Source: CAZVBV01 sp964509975 (lineage in GTDB: Bacteria > Patescibacteriota > Gracilibacteria > UBA4473). From it: 7,004 nt of DNA. The position numbers were made by a program, and so were the translations under genes. Position 1 is the stretch's first letter. The number at the start of each line of letters is the position of its first letter. The stretch is taken from NCBI GenBank assembly GCA_964509975.1, contig CAZDZO010000034.1, positions 1 through 7,004 on the forward strand, in the 5' to 3' direction. Shown piece by piece: positions 1-4,795 of this stretch. Under the pieces are notes generated by a model. The model was not told the DNA's origin and ran no database searches. It saw only the letters and a program-made list of their open reading frames with translations.

Positions 1-1642
1 CTTTTTGCGCCAATTGCAATCGCGCTTGCTTGAGTTCTTCACTATCAGCTTTCAGAACAGAGTTCTCTGCATAAAAACTCGACCACTCCTGCGCGAGTTC
101 AAGCAGATACGTAACGACATACGTTGGGTTCAATGTTTCAGCGGCTTTCTCCAAGACATTCGGAAATTCAATCAGTTTCACTCCAAGTGGTTTCTCTGCA
201 TCTCCCAAGATGTCTTTGCATTCGGTTCTGCAAACCTTACCGGCTTTTTTCAGAATAGATTTAATCCGTACCCCCGCATATTGCAGATACGGTCCGGTCG
301 CTCCTTCGAATTGAATTGATTTCTGGCTATCGAAGGTAATACTTTTCCTTGGACTTGTAGAGAGAAGGTAGAACTTCCACGCCGCATTCTGAATCTGCTC
401 TGCCATCTTCTGCGCGTCTTCTTTGTTCAATTCAGGGTTTCGTTTCGTAATCGCTTCCAGTGCTAAACCTGACAGTTCATCCATCAAGTTATCAGCATCC
501 ACGACTGTTCCTTCTCGTGACTTCATTCGTCCATCGGGAAGATTGACCAACCCGTATCCGAGATGGTGACATTCGTCTTTCTTGAGCAATCCTAATTTAT
601 CGAGACAAGAGAATAAAACTTTGAAATGATAATTCTGTTCGTCGGCCACCACATACATGAGTTGATCTGGATTGAAGTCCTTCTTTCGTGCCTGTGCGAC
701 AGCGAGATCTTGAGTCAGATAAATAGACGTTCCATCAGCCCTGAGAATAACTTTCTCATCTAAGCCCTCACTTTCTAAATTAATGACAATCGCTCCATCG
801 TCTCGTTTTTTAAACACATTATTCTTAAGTCCTTGTTCGGCAATATCTTTCCCTTTTTTATAATATTCAGATTCGAAATAATCCTTTTCAAATTTGATTC
901 CTTGTCGTTCATAGGTCTTGGCATGACCCGACAATGCCCAGCCATTCATCGTTTTCCAAAGTGCTATCACTTCCTTGTCTCCCGCCTCCCATGCTTTCAA
1001 CATCTTCTGTACTTCCTCCATCAATGATTCGTCTTTCTTCAACTCCTGATCAAATCGCACATAGAGATTTCCCACAAAGAGATCAGATTTAATTCCCGTG
1101 CTTTCTGGAGTGTCGTCATTACCCCATTTCTGGTAGGCGAGCATTGATTTACAAATATGCACGCCTCGATCATTAATGATATTCACACGGTGCATCTTAG
1201 CGCCCACTTGTTCGAGCAAGTTGGAAACAGAAATTCCAAGTGCATGATTTCGCATGTGTCCGAGATGCAGAGGCTTGTTCGTATTCGGTCCAGAGAACTC
1301 CAGCACAATGGTTTTATCCTTCATCAATGTTGACTCCAGTGGAGTGGCAAACATTTGCGAAAAGAATACCTCATTCTTAAAAAAGAGATTCAGGTATGGA
1401 CCCGCAATTTCTGTTTTTTCGAGGAGATCACAGTCTTCTAGTTTTTCTTTGATGTGGGCCAAAACCCCCCCTAGCCCCCCCTTAACAAAGGGGGAATTTT
1501 CTTCCTTCAAAACTTTCATAAGTTCAAAAACAGAAATTGCAAGATCTCCCTTCTGTCCTTTTGGGACAGCAGTGAATTGAATCATTGAACACATTTTTTG
1601 TTCAAGGTGCTTTTCGAGATATTGAAGAATTAGTTTGTCCAT
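1..1642 (-). CDS. argS: Arginyl-tRNA synthetase, 3' end outside window
   Basis: Class I arginyl-tRNA synthetase, which charges tRNA-Arg with arginine in the cytoplasm using ATP. 547 codons are visible from the ATG at 1642; the frame is open to the left edge, so probably only the last few dozen residues are missing. The N-terminal Add-1-type domain covers about residues 1-95 (GDLAISVF at 32-39, TEIAGPYLNLFF at 77-88). The HIGH signature is NTNKPLHLGHMR (120-131), and the KMSKS-loop equivalent is DGRMKSREGTVVDADNL (370-386). The DALR anticodon-binding domain begins around 420 (GATGPYLQYAGVRI at 447-460). IINDRGVHICKSML and GRMKSREG resemble the form I associate with Bacteroidetes-type ArgRS. 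Residues 49-61 are encoded by a palindromic repeat and look like an insertion in the N-terminal domain. There is no Shine-Dalgarno motif; a TACAAT hexamer lies 9 nt before the ATG. The family call is very secure. Confidence 0.97.
   Translation of the reverse strand, partial: MDKLILQYLEKHLEQKMCSMIQFTAVPKGQKGDLAISVFELMKVLKEENSPFVKGGLGGVLAHIKEKLEDCDLLEKTEIAGPYLNLFFKNEVFFSQMFATPLESTLMKDKTIVLEFSGPNTNKPLHLGHMRNHALGISVSNLLEQVGAKMHRVNIINDRGVHICKSMLAYQKWGNDDTPESTGIKSDLFVGNLYVRFDQELKKDESLMEEVQKMLKAWEAGDKEVIALWKTMNGWALSGHAKTYERQGIKFEKDYFESEYYKKGKDIAEQGLKNNVFKKRDDGAIVINLESEGLDEKVILRADGTSIYLTQDLAVAQARKKDFNPDQLMYVVADEQNYHFKVLFSCLDKLGLLKKDECHHLGYGLVNLPDGRMKSREGTVVDADNLMDELSGLALEAITKRNPELNKEDAQKMAEQIQNAAWKFYLLSTSPRKSITFDSQKSIQFEGATGPYLQYAGVRIKSILKKAGKVCRTECKDILGDAEKPLGVKLIEFPNVLEKAAETLNPTYVVTYLLELAQEWSSFYAENSVLKADSEELKQARLQLAQK
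1461..1500. repeat. C-rich palindromic repeat inside argS
   Basis: Two C7 tracts (1465-1471 and 1475-1481) separated by TAG are followed by CTTAACAAAG and a G5 tract, with A4 before and AATTTT after. CCCCCTT (1477-1483) pairs with AAGGGGG (1488-1494) around a 4-nt loop. The composition is unlike the surrounding argS sequence. On the argS strand it reads in frame as NSPFVKGGLGGVL. From memory, very similar C-rich palindromes are common interspersed repeats in many bacterial genomes, but usually between genes. It keeps the argS frame open and adds roughly 13 residues in the N-terminal domain. Confidence 0.75.
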
Positions 1643-1651
1643 GTCGTTAGG

Positions 1652-1657
1652 ATTGTA
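1652..1657 (-). promoter_or_regulatory. -10-like hexamer of argS
   Basis: On the minus strand TACAAT (5/6 match to TATAAT) lies 9 nt upstream of the argS ATG. Initiation about 7 nt past the hexamer would start the transcript only 2-3 nt before the start codon. I see no convincing -35 element, and the region is AT-rich, so a chance match is possible. Confidence 0.4.
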
Positions 1658-1690
1658 CTGGTTTTTTGTAAAAATTAAATAGAGAGCGTC

Positions 1691-1720
1691 TTGAGATTGA
1701 ATGTGAAAAAAATATAAAAT
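1691..1720 (+). promoter_or_regulatory. Promoter-like sequence before GIY-YIG remnant
   Basis: TTGAGA (1691-1696) is followed by TATAAA (1713-1718, 16-nt spacer) or TAAAAT (1715-1720, 18-nt spacer). A transcript from here would begin around 1725 and immediately contain the family A hairpin at 1730-1748, then the GIY-YIG remnant. Support comes only from resemblance to the sigma-70 consensus. Confidence 0.4.
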
Positions 1721-1729
1721 CAAATAGTC

Positions 1730-1748
1730 ATTCTGGCTTGCCCAGAAT
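1730..1748 (+). repeat. Family A palindrome, copy 1
   Basis: ATTCTGG (1730-1736) and CCAGAAT (1742-1748) form a 7-bp perfect stem with loop CTTGC, flanked by TC on the left and CGC on the right. Three related copies lie at 4652-4670, 4766-4784 and 6413-6431. Consensus in this orientation: TCATTCYGGCTTG, then SCCRGAATCG. Confidence 0.8.
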
Positions 1749-1784
1749 CGCTTCAAGGACAAGATATGGTTGATGGAGGAAAAA

Positions 1785-1931
1785 ATGATTGGGGTTTATA
1801 TCATGGAAAATGCAAACTTAACTCTTTATACAGGGGTTACGAATAATTTGGTGAGAAGAGTTTTGGAACATAAAAAAGGAAAACCATTGAAGGAGCAGGG
1901 CTGTGTCCTGCTCTTTGGGTTTATGGGTTGA
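1785..1931 (+). pseudogene. Truncated GIY-YIG endonuclease remnant
   Basis: A 48-codon frame starts at the ATG at 1785 and ends at TGA 1929-1931. Residues 1-38 match the N-terminal half of a GIY-YIG nuclease: GVYIM (3-7) and LYTGVTNNLVRRVLEHK (14-30), with the GxY and YxG strands (Y5, Y15, G17), arginines R24/R25 and H29. Small stand-alone members of this family are usually about 80-100 residues. The second half, with the catalytic glutamate, is absent. Similarity stops at residue 38-39, where a hairpin repeat (1893-1913) begins and contributes an unrelated tail CVLLFGFMG. GGAGG sits 5 nt before the ATG, the clearest Shine-Dalgarno motif in the window, whereas the resident genes lack one; this fits an acquired gene. 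It could still be expressed as a peptide, but nuclease activity is unlikely. Confidence 0.75.
1893..1913 (+). repeat. Hairpin C1, at the GIY-YIG break point
   Basis: GAGCAGG (1893-1899) pairs perfectly with CCTGCTC (1907-1913) around a 7-nt loop. Its core AGGGCTGTGTCCT (1897-1909) recurs in inverted orientation at 1954-1966 with one difference. It marks the point where GIY-YIG similarity ends. Confidence 0.75.
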
Positions 1932-1948
1932 GATTACCAACAATATGA

Positions 1949-1971
1949 GGTTCAGGACACAGTCCTGAACC
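1949..1971 (-). repeat. Hairpin C2, inverted partner of C1
   Basis: GGTTCAGGAC (1949-1958) pairs perfectly with GTCCTGAACC (1962-1971) around loop ACA. On the minus strand the core reads AGGACTGTGTCCT, 12 of 13 identical to the core of hairpin C1. The pair therefore faces each other across about 35 bases of AT-rich sequence. Confidence 0.75.
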
Positions 1972-2003
1972 GGCCAGAGAAATTAAAGACCACCTCATTC
2001 CGC

Positions 2004-2026
2004 ATCCTCCAATTTAATTGGAGGAT
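2004..2026. repeat. Perfect 11-bp inverted repeat
   Basis: ATCCTCCAATT (2004-2014) and AATTGGAGGAT (2016-2026) are exact reverse complements around a single base. No T-run follows on either strand, so it is not a typical intrinsic terminator. A near-perfect palindrome of this kind could equally be a protein-binding site or a small repeat. Confidence 0.6.
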
Positions 2027-2066
2027 CCAGTTTATAATGCAAAAAATGACTTGAGCCATTTTTTCT

Positions 2067-2129
2067 CTTAATTGACTGGGTTCCCGCTCCCCGCCTTCGC
2101 GAGGACATGTTTCGCAGGAATGAGGGCGA
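2067..2129 (+). repeat. Family B repeat, copy 1
   Basis: TGACTGGGTTCCCGC (2073-2087) is identical to 4120-4134, and the flanking CTTAAT also recurs there with one base inserted. Further right, CGAGGACATGTTTCGC (2100-2115) is, in reverse complement, nearly the same as CGAAAACATGTCCTCG in copy 3. The repeat ends a few bases from the exchanger stop codon at 2136-2138. Confidence 0.65.
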
Positions 2130-2135
2130 ATATTC

Positions 2136-3092
2136 TTAGCCTCTGTAAACGAGATATACAATATATCCGATATACATTGCCACAAACGAAAATCCTTGCC
2201 AACGTTGGAGTCGTTTCTTTTTTCCAATAAACATGGCGAAGAAAAGGATCAACGTCGCACCCACGCAGATGAGAATATCTTCACTAGTTGCTGGAGAGAA
2301 GGGGAGAGGGAGAATAGTACTGGTAAGACCGAGTACCCAGAGAATATTAAAAATATTTGATCCGACGATGTTTCCGATAGCAATATCTGGTTGTTTGCGC
2401 AGAGCGGCAATCACGGAAGTCGCGAGTTCGGGTAAGGATGTTCCAATTGCCACAATGGTCAGTCCGATGAAATTTTCAGAAAGACCAGCAATCTTTGCCA
2501 AAATAACGGCATTGTCTACGAGTAGTTTTCCCCCGAGGAATAAACCAAACATGCCTCCCAAAAGAAAAGCCGTCGAGAGGAGCGGAGAATAGGTTTTAAT
2601 ATTATCTTCTTTTCCATCTTTCTTCTTTCTCATTCCGAACGAGTAGTAGAGGAAAATTATAAACAGACACATGAGTACCAGCCCATCTATTCGTCCGAGT
2701 ACGTTTTGTTGTGCTCCATCAAAAAAGATATCGTTTCCCATAAAAAGCAACAAAAACACGGCTAAAAGCGCAAAGGGAATTTCTTTCCATATAGTGCTGG
2801 ACTGTACTTTGATTGTGGCAATTGCAGCCGTTATTCCGAGAATGAGAAATATATTTGAAATATTGGATCCGATGATATTTCCGATTCCAATATCAGAATT
2901 TCCTCCCAATGCTGAGAAAATATTTACAATTAATTCCGGTGCAGAAGTTCCAAAGGATACTATTGTTAACCCAATCACCAGTGGGGCGATGCCCCATTTT
3001 TTTGCCAAAGAAGACGCTCCACGAACCAGTCCTTCCGCTCCTAATATTAAAATTACCAGACCGATAACGAGAAGGAGGATGGAGAGAAACAT
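2136..3092 (-). CDS. Na+/Ca2+ exchanger-like CaCA antiporter
   Basis: A 318-residue polytopic membrane protein of the Ca2+:cation antiporter (CaCA) family, close in length to the archaeal exchanger NCX_Mj and similar in layout to E. coli YrbG. It probably exports Ca2+ in exchange for Na+ (or another cation) across the cytoplasmic membrane. Both inverted-topology alpha repeats are clear: alpha-1 with IGLTIVSFGTSAPELIVN (40-57) and GNIIGSNISN (71-80), alpha-2 with IGLTIVAIGTSLPELATS (209-226) and GNIVGSNIFN (240-249). The ion-binding glutamates of GTSAPE (E53) and GTSLPE (E222) are present. About ten hydrophobic segments are visible, with a charged cytoplasmic loop (RKKKDGKEDN, 155-164) between the halves. 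The ATG at 3092 starts directly before the first membrane segment. No Shine-Dalgarno motif is present; a heptamer array lies 10 nt upstream. It stands alone, with tRNA genes diverging from it. Ion specificity cannot be read from sequence. Confidence 0.93.
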   Translation of the reverse strand: MFLSILLLVIGLVILILGAEGLVRGASSLAKKWGIAPLVIGLTIVSFGTSAPELIVNIFSALGGNSDIGIGNIIGSNISNIFLILGITAAIATIKVQSSTIWKEIPFALLAVFLLLFMGNDIFFDGAQQNVLGRIDGLVLMCLFIIFLYYSFGMRKKKDGKEDNIKTYSPLLSTAFLLGGMFGLFLGGKLLVDNAVILAKIAGLSENFIGLTIVAIGTSLPELATSVIAALRKQPDIAIGNIVGSNIFNILWVLGLTSTILPLPFSPATSEDILICVGATLILFFAMFIGKKKRLQRWQGFSFVAMYIGYIVYLVYRG

Positions 3093-3101
3093 ATTCAGTT
3101 A

Positions 3102-3129
3102 ATAGTTTAAAGTTTATAGTTCATAGTTT
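3102..3129. repeat. Four tandem heptamers upstream of exchanger gene
   Basis: Four consecutive 7-base units, ATAGTTT, AAAGTTT, ATAGTTC and ATAGTTT, occupy 3102-3129, ending 10 nt from the exchanger ATG. On the exchanger strand the units read AAACTAT-like, and TATTAA at the junction could serve as its -10. Seven-base units can change copy number by replication slippage, which would move upstream promoter elements. Confidence 0.65.
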
Positions 3130-3196
3130 AGTAATATTTTGTATTCGGGTAAAATGAAAAACAGAGTTTTAGATTTTAGATTTTTTGGAAACTCAC

Positions 3197-3234
3197 TATA
3201 CTGGCTTCAGCTTGTTCAATTTGCTGTTTATAAA
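3197..3234 (+). promoter_or_regulatory. Possible promoter of tRNA-Cys/tRNA-Leu
   Basis: TATACT (3197-3202) is a 5/6 match to the -10 consensus and would start transcription near 3209, about 30 nt before tRNA-Cys. An alternative TATAAA (3229-3234) would start right at the tRNA 5' end, with only a weak TTCAGC 17 nt ahead of it. I cannot choose between them. Confidence 0.3.
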
Positions 3235-3240
3235 TACGAT

Positions 3241-3314
3241 GGCGCCATGGCGGAGTGGTTACGCAGAGGCCTGCAAAGCCTTGTACTCCGGTTCAAATCC
3301 GGATGGCGCCTCCA
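3241..3314 (+). tRNA. tRNA-Cys (anticodon GCA)
   Basis: A 74-nt cloverleaf with encoded CCA. The acceptor stem GGCGCCA (3241-3247) pairs with TGGCGCC (3304-3310). A short D-stem GCG/CGC is followed by anticodon stem GAGGC/GCCTT with loop CTGCAAA and anticodon GCA at 3273-3275. The T-arm is TCCGG-TTCAAAT-CCGGA. The discriminator base is U (3311), the usual cysteine identity element, followed by CCA at 3312-3314. It reads UGU and UGC codons. Confidence 0.96.
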
Positions 3315-3443
3315 GACTTCGCTTTGCTTTGAACAAGAAGCGAAGCGACATAGTGAAAAGGAAATGGAAGTCTGTCCTCCGTAACGAAGTGAAGGGGGAC
3401 AAACTACGGTTGGTAAACCAGTCAAAAAGTTATTTAATAAATC
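3315..3443 (+). repeat. Structured spacer between the two tRNAs
   Basis: The 129-nt spacer is full of inverted repeats. AGACTTC (3314-3320) pairs with GAAGTCT (3367-3373) and encloses CTTCGCTT (3317-3324) / AAGCGAAG (3338-3345). A second hairpin is GTCCTCC (3374-3380) / GGGGGAC (3394-3400) with one G-U pair and a 13-nt loop, and CCGTA (3379-3383) can alternatively pair with TACGG (3405-3409). It may serve processing of a joint precursor or may be another interspersed repeat. No coding content is evident. Confidence 0.5.
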
Positions 3444-3531
3444 GCCCGGGTGGTGGAATGGTAGACACGAAGGACTTAAAATCCTTTGTCCCTTTAAGGA
3501 CGTGCGGGTTCAAATCCCGCCCCGGGCACCA
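3444..3531 (+). tRNA. tRNA-Leu (anticodon UAA)
   Basis: An 88-nt class II tRNA with encoded CCA. GCCCGGG (3444-3450) pairs with CCCGGGC (3521-3527), discriminator A at 3528 and CCA at 3529-3531. The anticodon stem AAGGA/TCCTT carries loop CTTAAAA with anticodon TAA at 3477-3479. A long variable arm (TGTCCCTTTAAGGACGT) and a TTCAAAT T-loop are clear. The long variable arm plus A73 fit leucine. It lies in the same orientation as tRNA-Cys and ends 13 nt before the converging lipoprotein gene. Confidence 0.96.
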
Positions 3532-3544
3532 TGTTTTCCTGAAA

Positions 3545-4063
3545 TTATTTTTCGGGTGTTTCTTTGTTCACCAAAATTTGCCAAGAATCAATAATGTTCT
3601 GACAATCGACAGAGGAATTTATACTTGGTTCCCAACTACAACTTCCCAAGAGAAAGGCATTTGTTTCAGGAATAACAAATACTTTTTGAATAAATTCTCT
3701 CACGGGATTATCGAGCGTTGTCTTTCCTCTGAATCGAAACGTATTTATTTCTTCATCGATATCGAGTGCTTCAAATTCCAAAAAATCTTCTTGAGCTTTT
3801 GCCATGATATCAGTCGGTAGATTTTCAGTAGCGCCTTGTTCTTGGAGAACGATGAAGTTCTGACTTTCTTGTTGTGCCAAGAAAACAGTGCTGAATCCTT
3901 CAGGGGAAGGCATTCTTTGCCAAGTGTCAGATAGTTCTAATCCCCATTGCGTGTTGCCTACCCTAAAGGCATCAGTTGGATCGGTTGAGGGAAGTATTGT
4001 TTTTCCACCTCCTCCACAGCCTAGAAGTACAATACCGATAAGCAGAACAAATATTTTTCGCAT
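3545..4063 (-). CDS. Predicted lipoprotein of unknown function
   Basis: A 172-residue protein with a lipoprotein signal: basic MRK, hydrophobic residues 4-14 and lipobox LLGC with the lipidated cysteine at 16, followed by a GGGG spacer. It should be exported and anchored in the outer leaflet of the cytoplasmic membrane. The mature part is acidic and has aromatic-rich strands (NTQWGLELSDTWQRM, 37-51; GFSTVFLAQQES, 56-67). C142 and C154 (SCSWEPSINSSVDC) could form a disulphide, followed by IIDSWQIL near the end. The pattern of a W-rich N-terminal strand and a C-terminal Ser-Trp helix loosely recalls PsbP/DcrB-like folds, but I do not recognise a family. Start choice is fixed by the signal peptide. 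It diverges from rlmH and has its own promoter-like sequence. Confidence 0.85.
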   Translation of the reverse strand: MRKIFVLLIGIVLLGCGGGGKTILPSTDPTDAFRVGNTQWGLELSDTWQRMPSPEGFSTVFLAQQESQNFIVLQEQGATENLPTDIMAKAQEDFLEFEALDIDEEINTFRFRGKTTLDNPVREFIQKVFVIPETNAFLLGSCSWEPSINSSVDCQNIIDSWQILVNKETPEK

Positions 4064-4075
4064 TTTCTAGTATAC

Positions 4076-4104
4076 ATTGTACCATCCCCACGCCTTTATG
4101 AAAA
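4076..4104 (-). promoter_or_regulatory. Promoter-like sequence of the lipoprotein gene
   Basis: On the minus strand TTTTCA (4099-4104) and TACAAT (4076-4081) are separated by 17 nt, with 4/6 and 5/6 matches to the sigma-70 hexamers. The -10 lies 12 nt before the ATG, so the leader would be only about 5 nt. Confidence 0.4.
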
Positions 4105-4113
4105 TAAGGAATT

Positions 4114-4172
4114 TCTTAATGACTGGGTTCCCGCCGGAGCCTGTCCTCGTGAAGTTGGGGGCGGGAATGACA
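4114..4172 (+). repeat. Family B repeat, copy 2, before rlmH
   Basis: It shares TGACTGGGTTCCCGC (4120-4134) with copy 1 and TGTCCTCGTGAA (4142-4153) with copy 3. TTCCCGCC (4128-4135) pairs with GGCGGGAA (4160-4167), giving an 8-bp stem over 24 nt. The right end GGGAATGACA resembles the end of common bacterial intergenic palindromes. It ends about 11 nt before the rlmH ATG and so occupies the place of its promoter or leader. Confidence 0.7.
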
Positions 4173-4183
4173 ATAAAAAAATA

Positions 4184-4639
4184 ATGAAAATAAAGCTGTA
4201 TTTCTTTGGAAAGAAAAATGAGATTACTCCTCGAGAGGAAGAACTTATTAAACGAATTGGATTCCGTTCTTCTCTTGAAATAATTCCACTCGCACAAGCG
4301 GGTGTTACTGACGTGACAAAAGCGAAAAAAAAAGAGGCAGAATTATTATTGAACAAAATTTGTGTTCAAGATTTTGTCATTGCTTTTGATGAACACGGGA
4401 AGGAACTTGATTCGATTCAATTTTCATCACAACTCAAAAACTGGCTCGTAGAAAGAGGAGAGGTGGTTTTCGTCATCGGAGGGGCGCATGGACTCGATGA
4501 ATCAATTCTCACTCGTGCAAATGTGAAGTTGAGATTTGGACAGATGGTTTGGACGAGAAACTTGTTTCGTCTCATGGCACTTGAACAATTATACCGAGCA
4601 TTGGAGATTGATGGTGGAGGGCATTTTCACAAGGATTAA
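4184..4639 (+). CDS. rlmH: 23S rRNA pseudouridine-1915 N3-methyltransferase
   Basis: A 151-residue SPOUT-class methyltransferase. RlmH uses S-adenosylmethionine to methylate the pseudouridine at position 1915 in helix 69 of 23S rRNA on assembled 70S ribosomes. Diagnostic parts are the N-terminal MKIKLYFFGKKNE, DFVIAFDEHGKEL (62-74), the SAM-binding knot loop VFVIGGAHGLDESIL (95-109), and the C-terminal LMALEQLYRALEIDGGGHFHKD (130-151), matching the conserved LEQLYRA...YHK end with Tyr replaced by Phe. Length is slightly below the usual 155-160 residues. The ATG follows an A-rich stretch with no Shine-Dalgarno motif, and a family B repeat lies directly upstream. It diverges from the lipoprotein gene and converges on prfB. 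Confidence 0.93.
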   Translation: MKIKLYFFGKKNEITPREEELIKRIGFRSSLEIIPLAQAGVTDVTKAKKKEAELLLNKICVQDFVIAFDEHGKELDSIQFSSQLKNWLVERGEVVFVIGGAHGLDESILTRANVKLRFGQMVWTRNLFRLMALEQLYRALEIDGGGHFHKD

Positions 4640-4651
4640 TCTTACTCGGTC

Positions 4652-4670
4652 ATTCTGGCTTGGCCAGAAT
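4652..4670 (+). repeat. Family A palindrome, copy 2
   Basis: ATTCTGGC (4652-4659) and GCCAGAAT (4663-4670) form an 8-bp stem around TTG, flanked by GGTC and CGCGTC. It lies 12 nt after the rlmH stop and faces copy 3 in inverted orientation across about 95 bases. Confidence 0.85.
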
Positions 4671-4699
4671 CGCGTCAGTTCTTAGTTTTTGTGCAGAGC

Positions 4700-4742
4700 A
4701 AAGCGAATAATAAATATCAATAATATCGCGCTAACGCTTTTT
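4700..4742 (+). terminator. Weak terminator-like stem after rlmH
   Basis: AAAGCG (4700-4705) can pair with CGCTTT (4735-4740), and a T5 run spans 4738-4742. The loop is long and AT-rich, so this is a poor intrinsic terminator. Part of it, TCGCGCTAACGCTT, recurs near 6374 beside another family A copy and may be repeat sequence instead. Confidence 0.25.
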
Positions 4743-4765
4743 AACAGTTGCCAAGTTTTTATCCG

Positions 4766-4784
4766 ATTCCGGGCAAGCCGGAAT
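4766..4784 (-). repeat. Family A palindrome, copy 3
   Basis: ATTCCGG (4766-4772) and CCGGAAT (4778-4784) form a 7-bp stem around GCAAG. Where the other copies have a T-A pair at the fifth stem position, this one has C-G: both sides changed together. It is followed by GACAGGG, lies 12 nt past the prfB stop, and shares ATCCGATTC with copy 4. Confidence 0.85.
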
Positions 4785-4795
4785 GACAGGGATTG

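Larger units (their letters stand above)
1643..2135. other. Repeat-rich gap between argS and exchanger gene
   Basis: This 493-base stretch lacks an intact gene. From left to right it holds the argS -10-like hexamer, a plus-strand promoter-like sequence, a family A hairpin (1730-1748), a 48-codon GIY-YIG remnant (1785-1931), two mutually inverted hairpins sharing a 13-base core (1893-1913 and 1949-1971), an 11-bp-arm hairpin (2004-2026) and a family B repeat (2067-2129) that ends just short of the exchanger stop codon. It reads as a decayed insertion site filled with small repeats. Confidence 0.7.

Noticed and set aside
1785..1931. Intact small GIY-YIG nuclease gene
   Set aside because: The frame holds only about 38 residues of the domain and lacks the catalytic glutamate half, so a remnant is the better call.
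1952..2227. Minus-strand open frame overlapping the end of the exchanger gene
   Set aside because: It lies mostly in repeat sequence and the other frame of the antiporter 3' end; its translation shows no family pattern and no start signals.
3185..3820. Plus-strand 211-codon open frame
   Set aside because: It runs through both tRNA genes and the antisense of the lipoprotein gene, so it is a chance open frame.
4120..4183. Riboswitch or leader RNA before rlmH
   Set aside because: The hairpin is shared with other loci as a repeat and no known riboswitch core is recognisable.
4096..4356. Minus-strand open frames overlapping the rlmH start
   Set aside because: They are antisense to well-supported rlmH codons and include the family B repeat; no recognisable protein.
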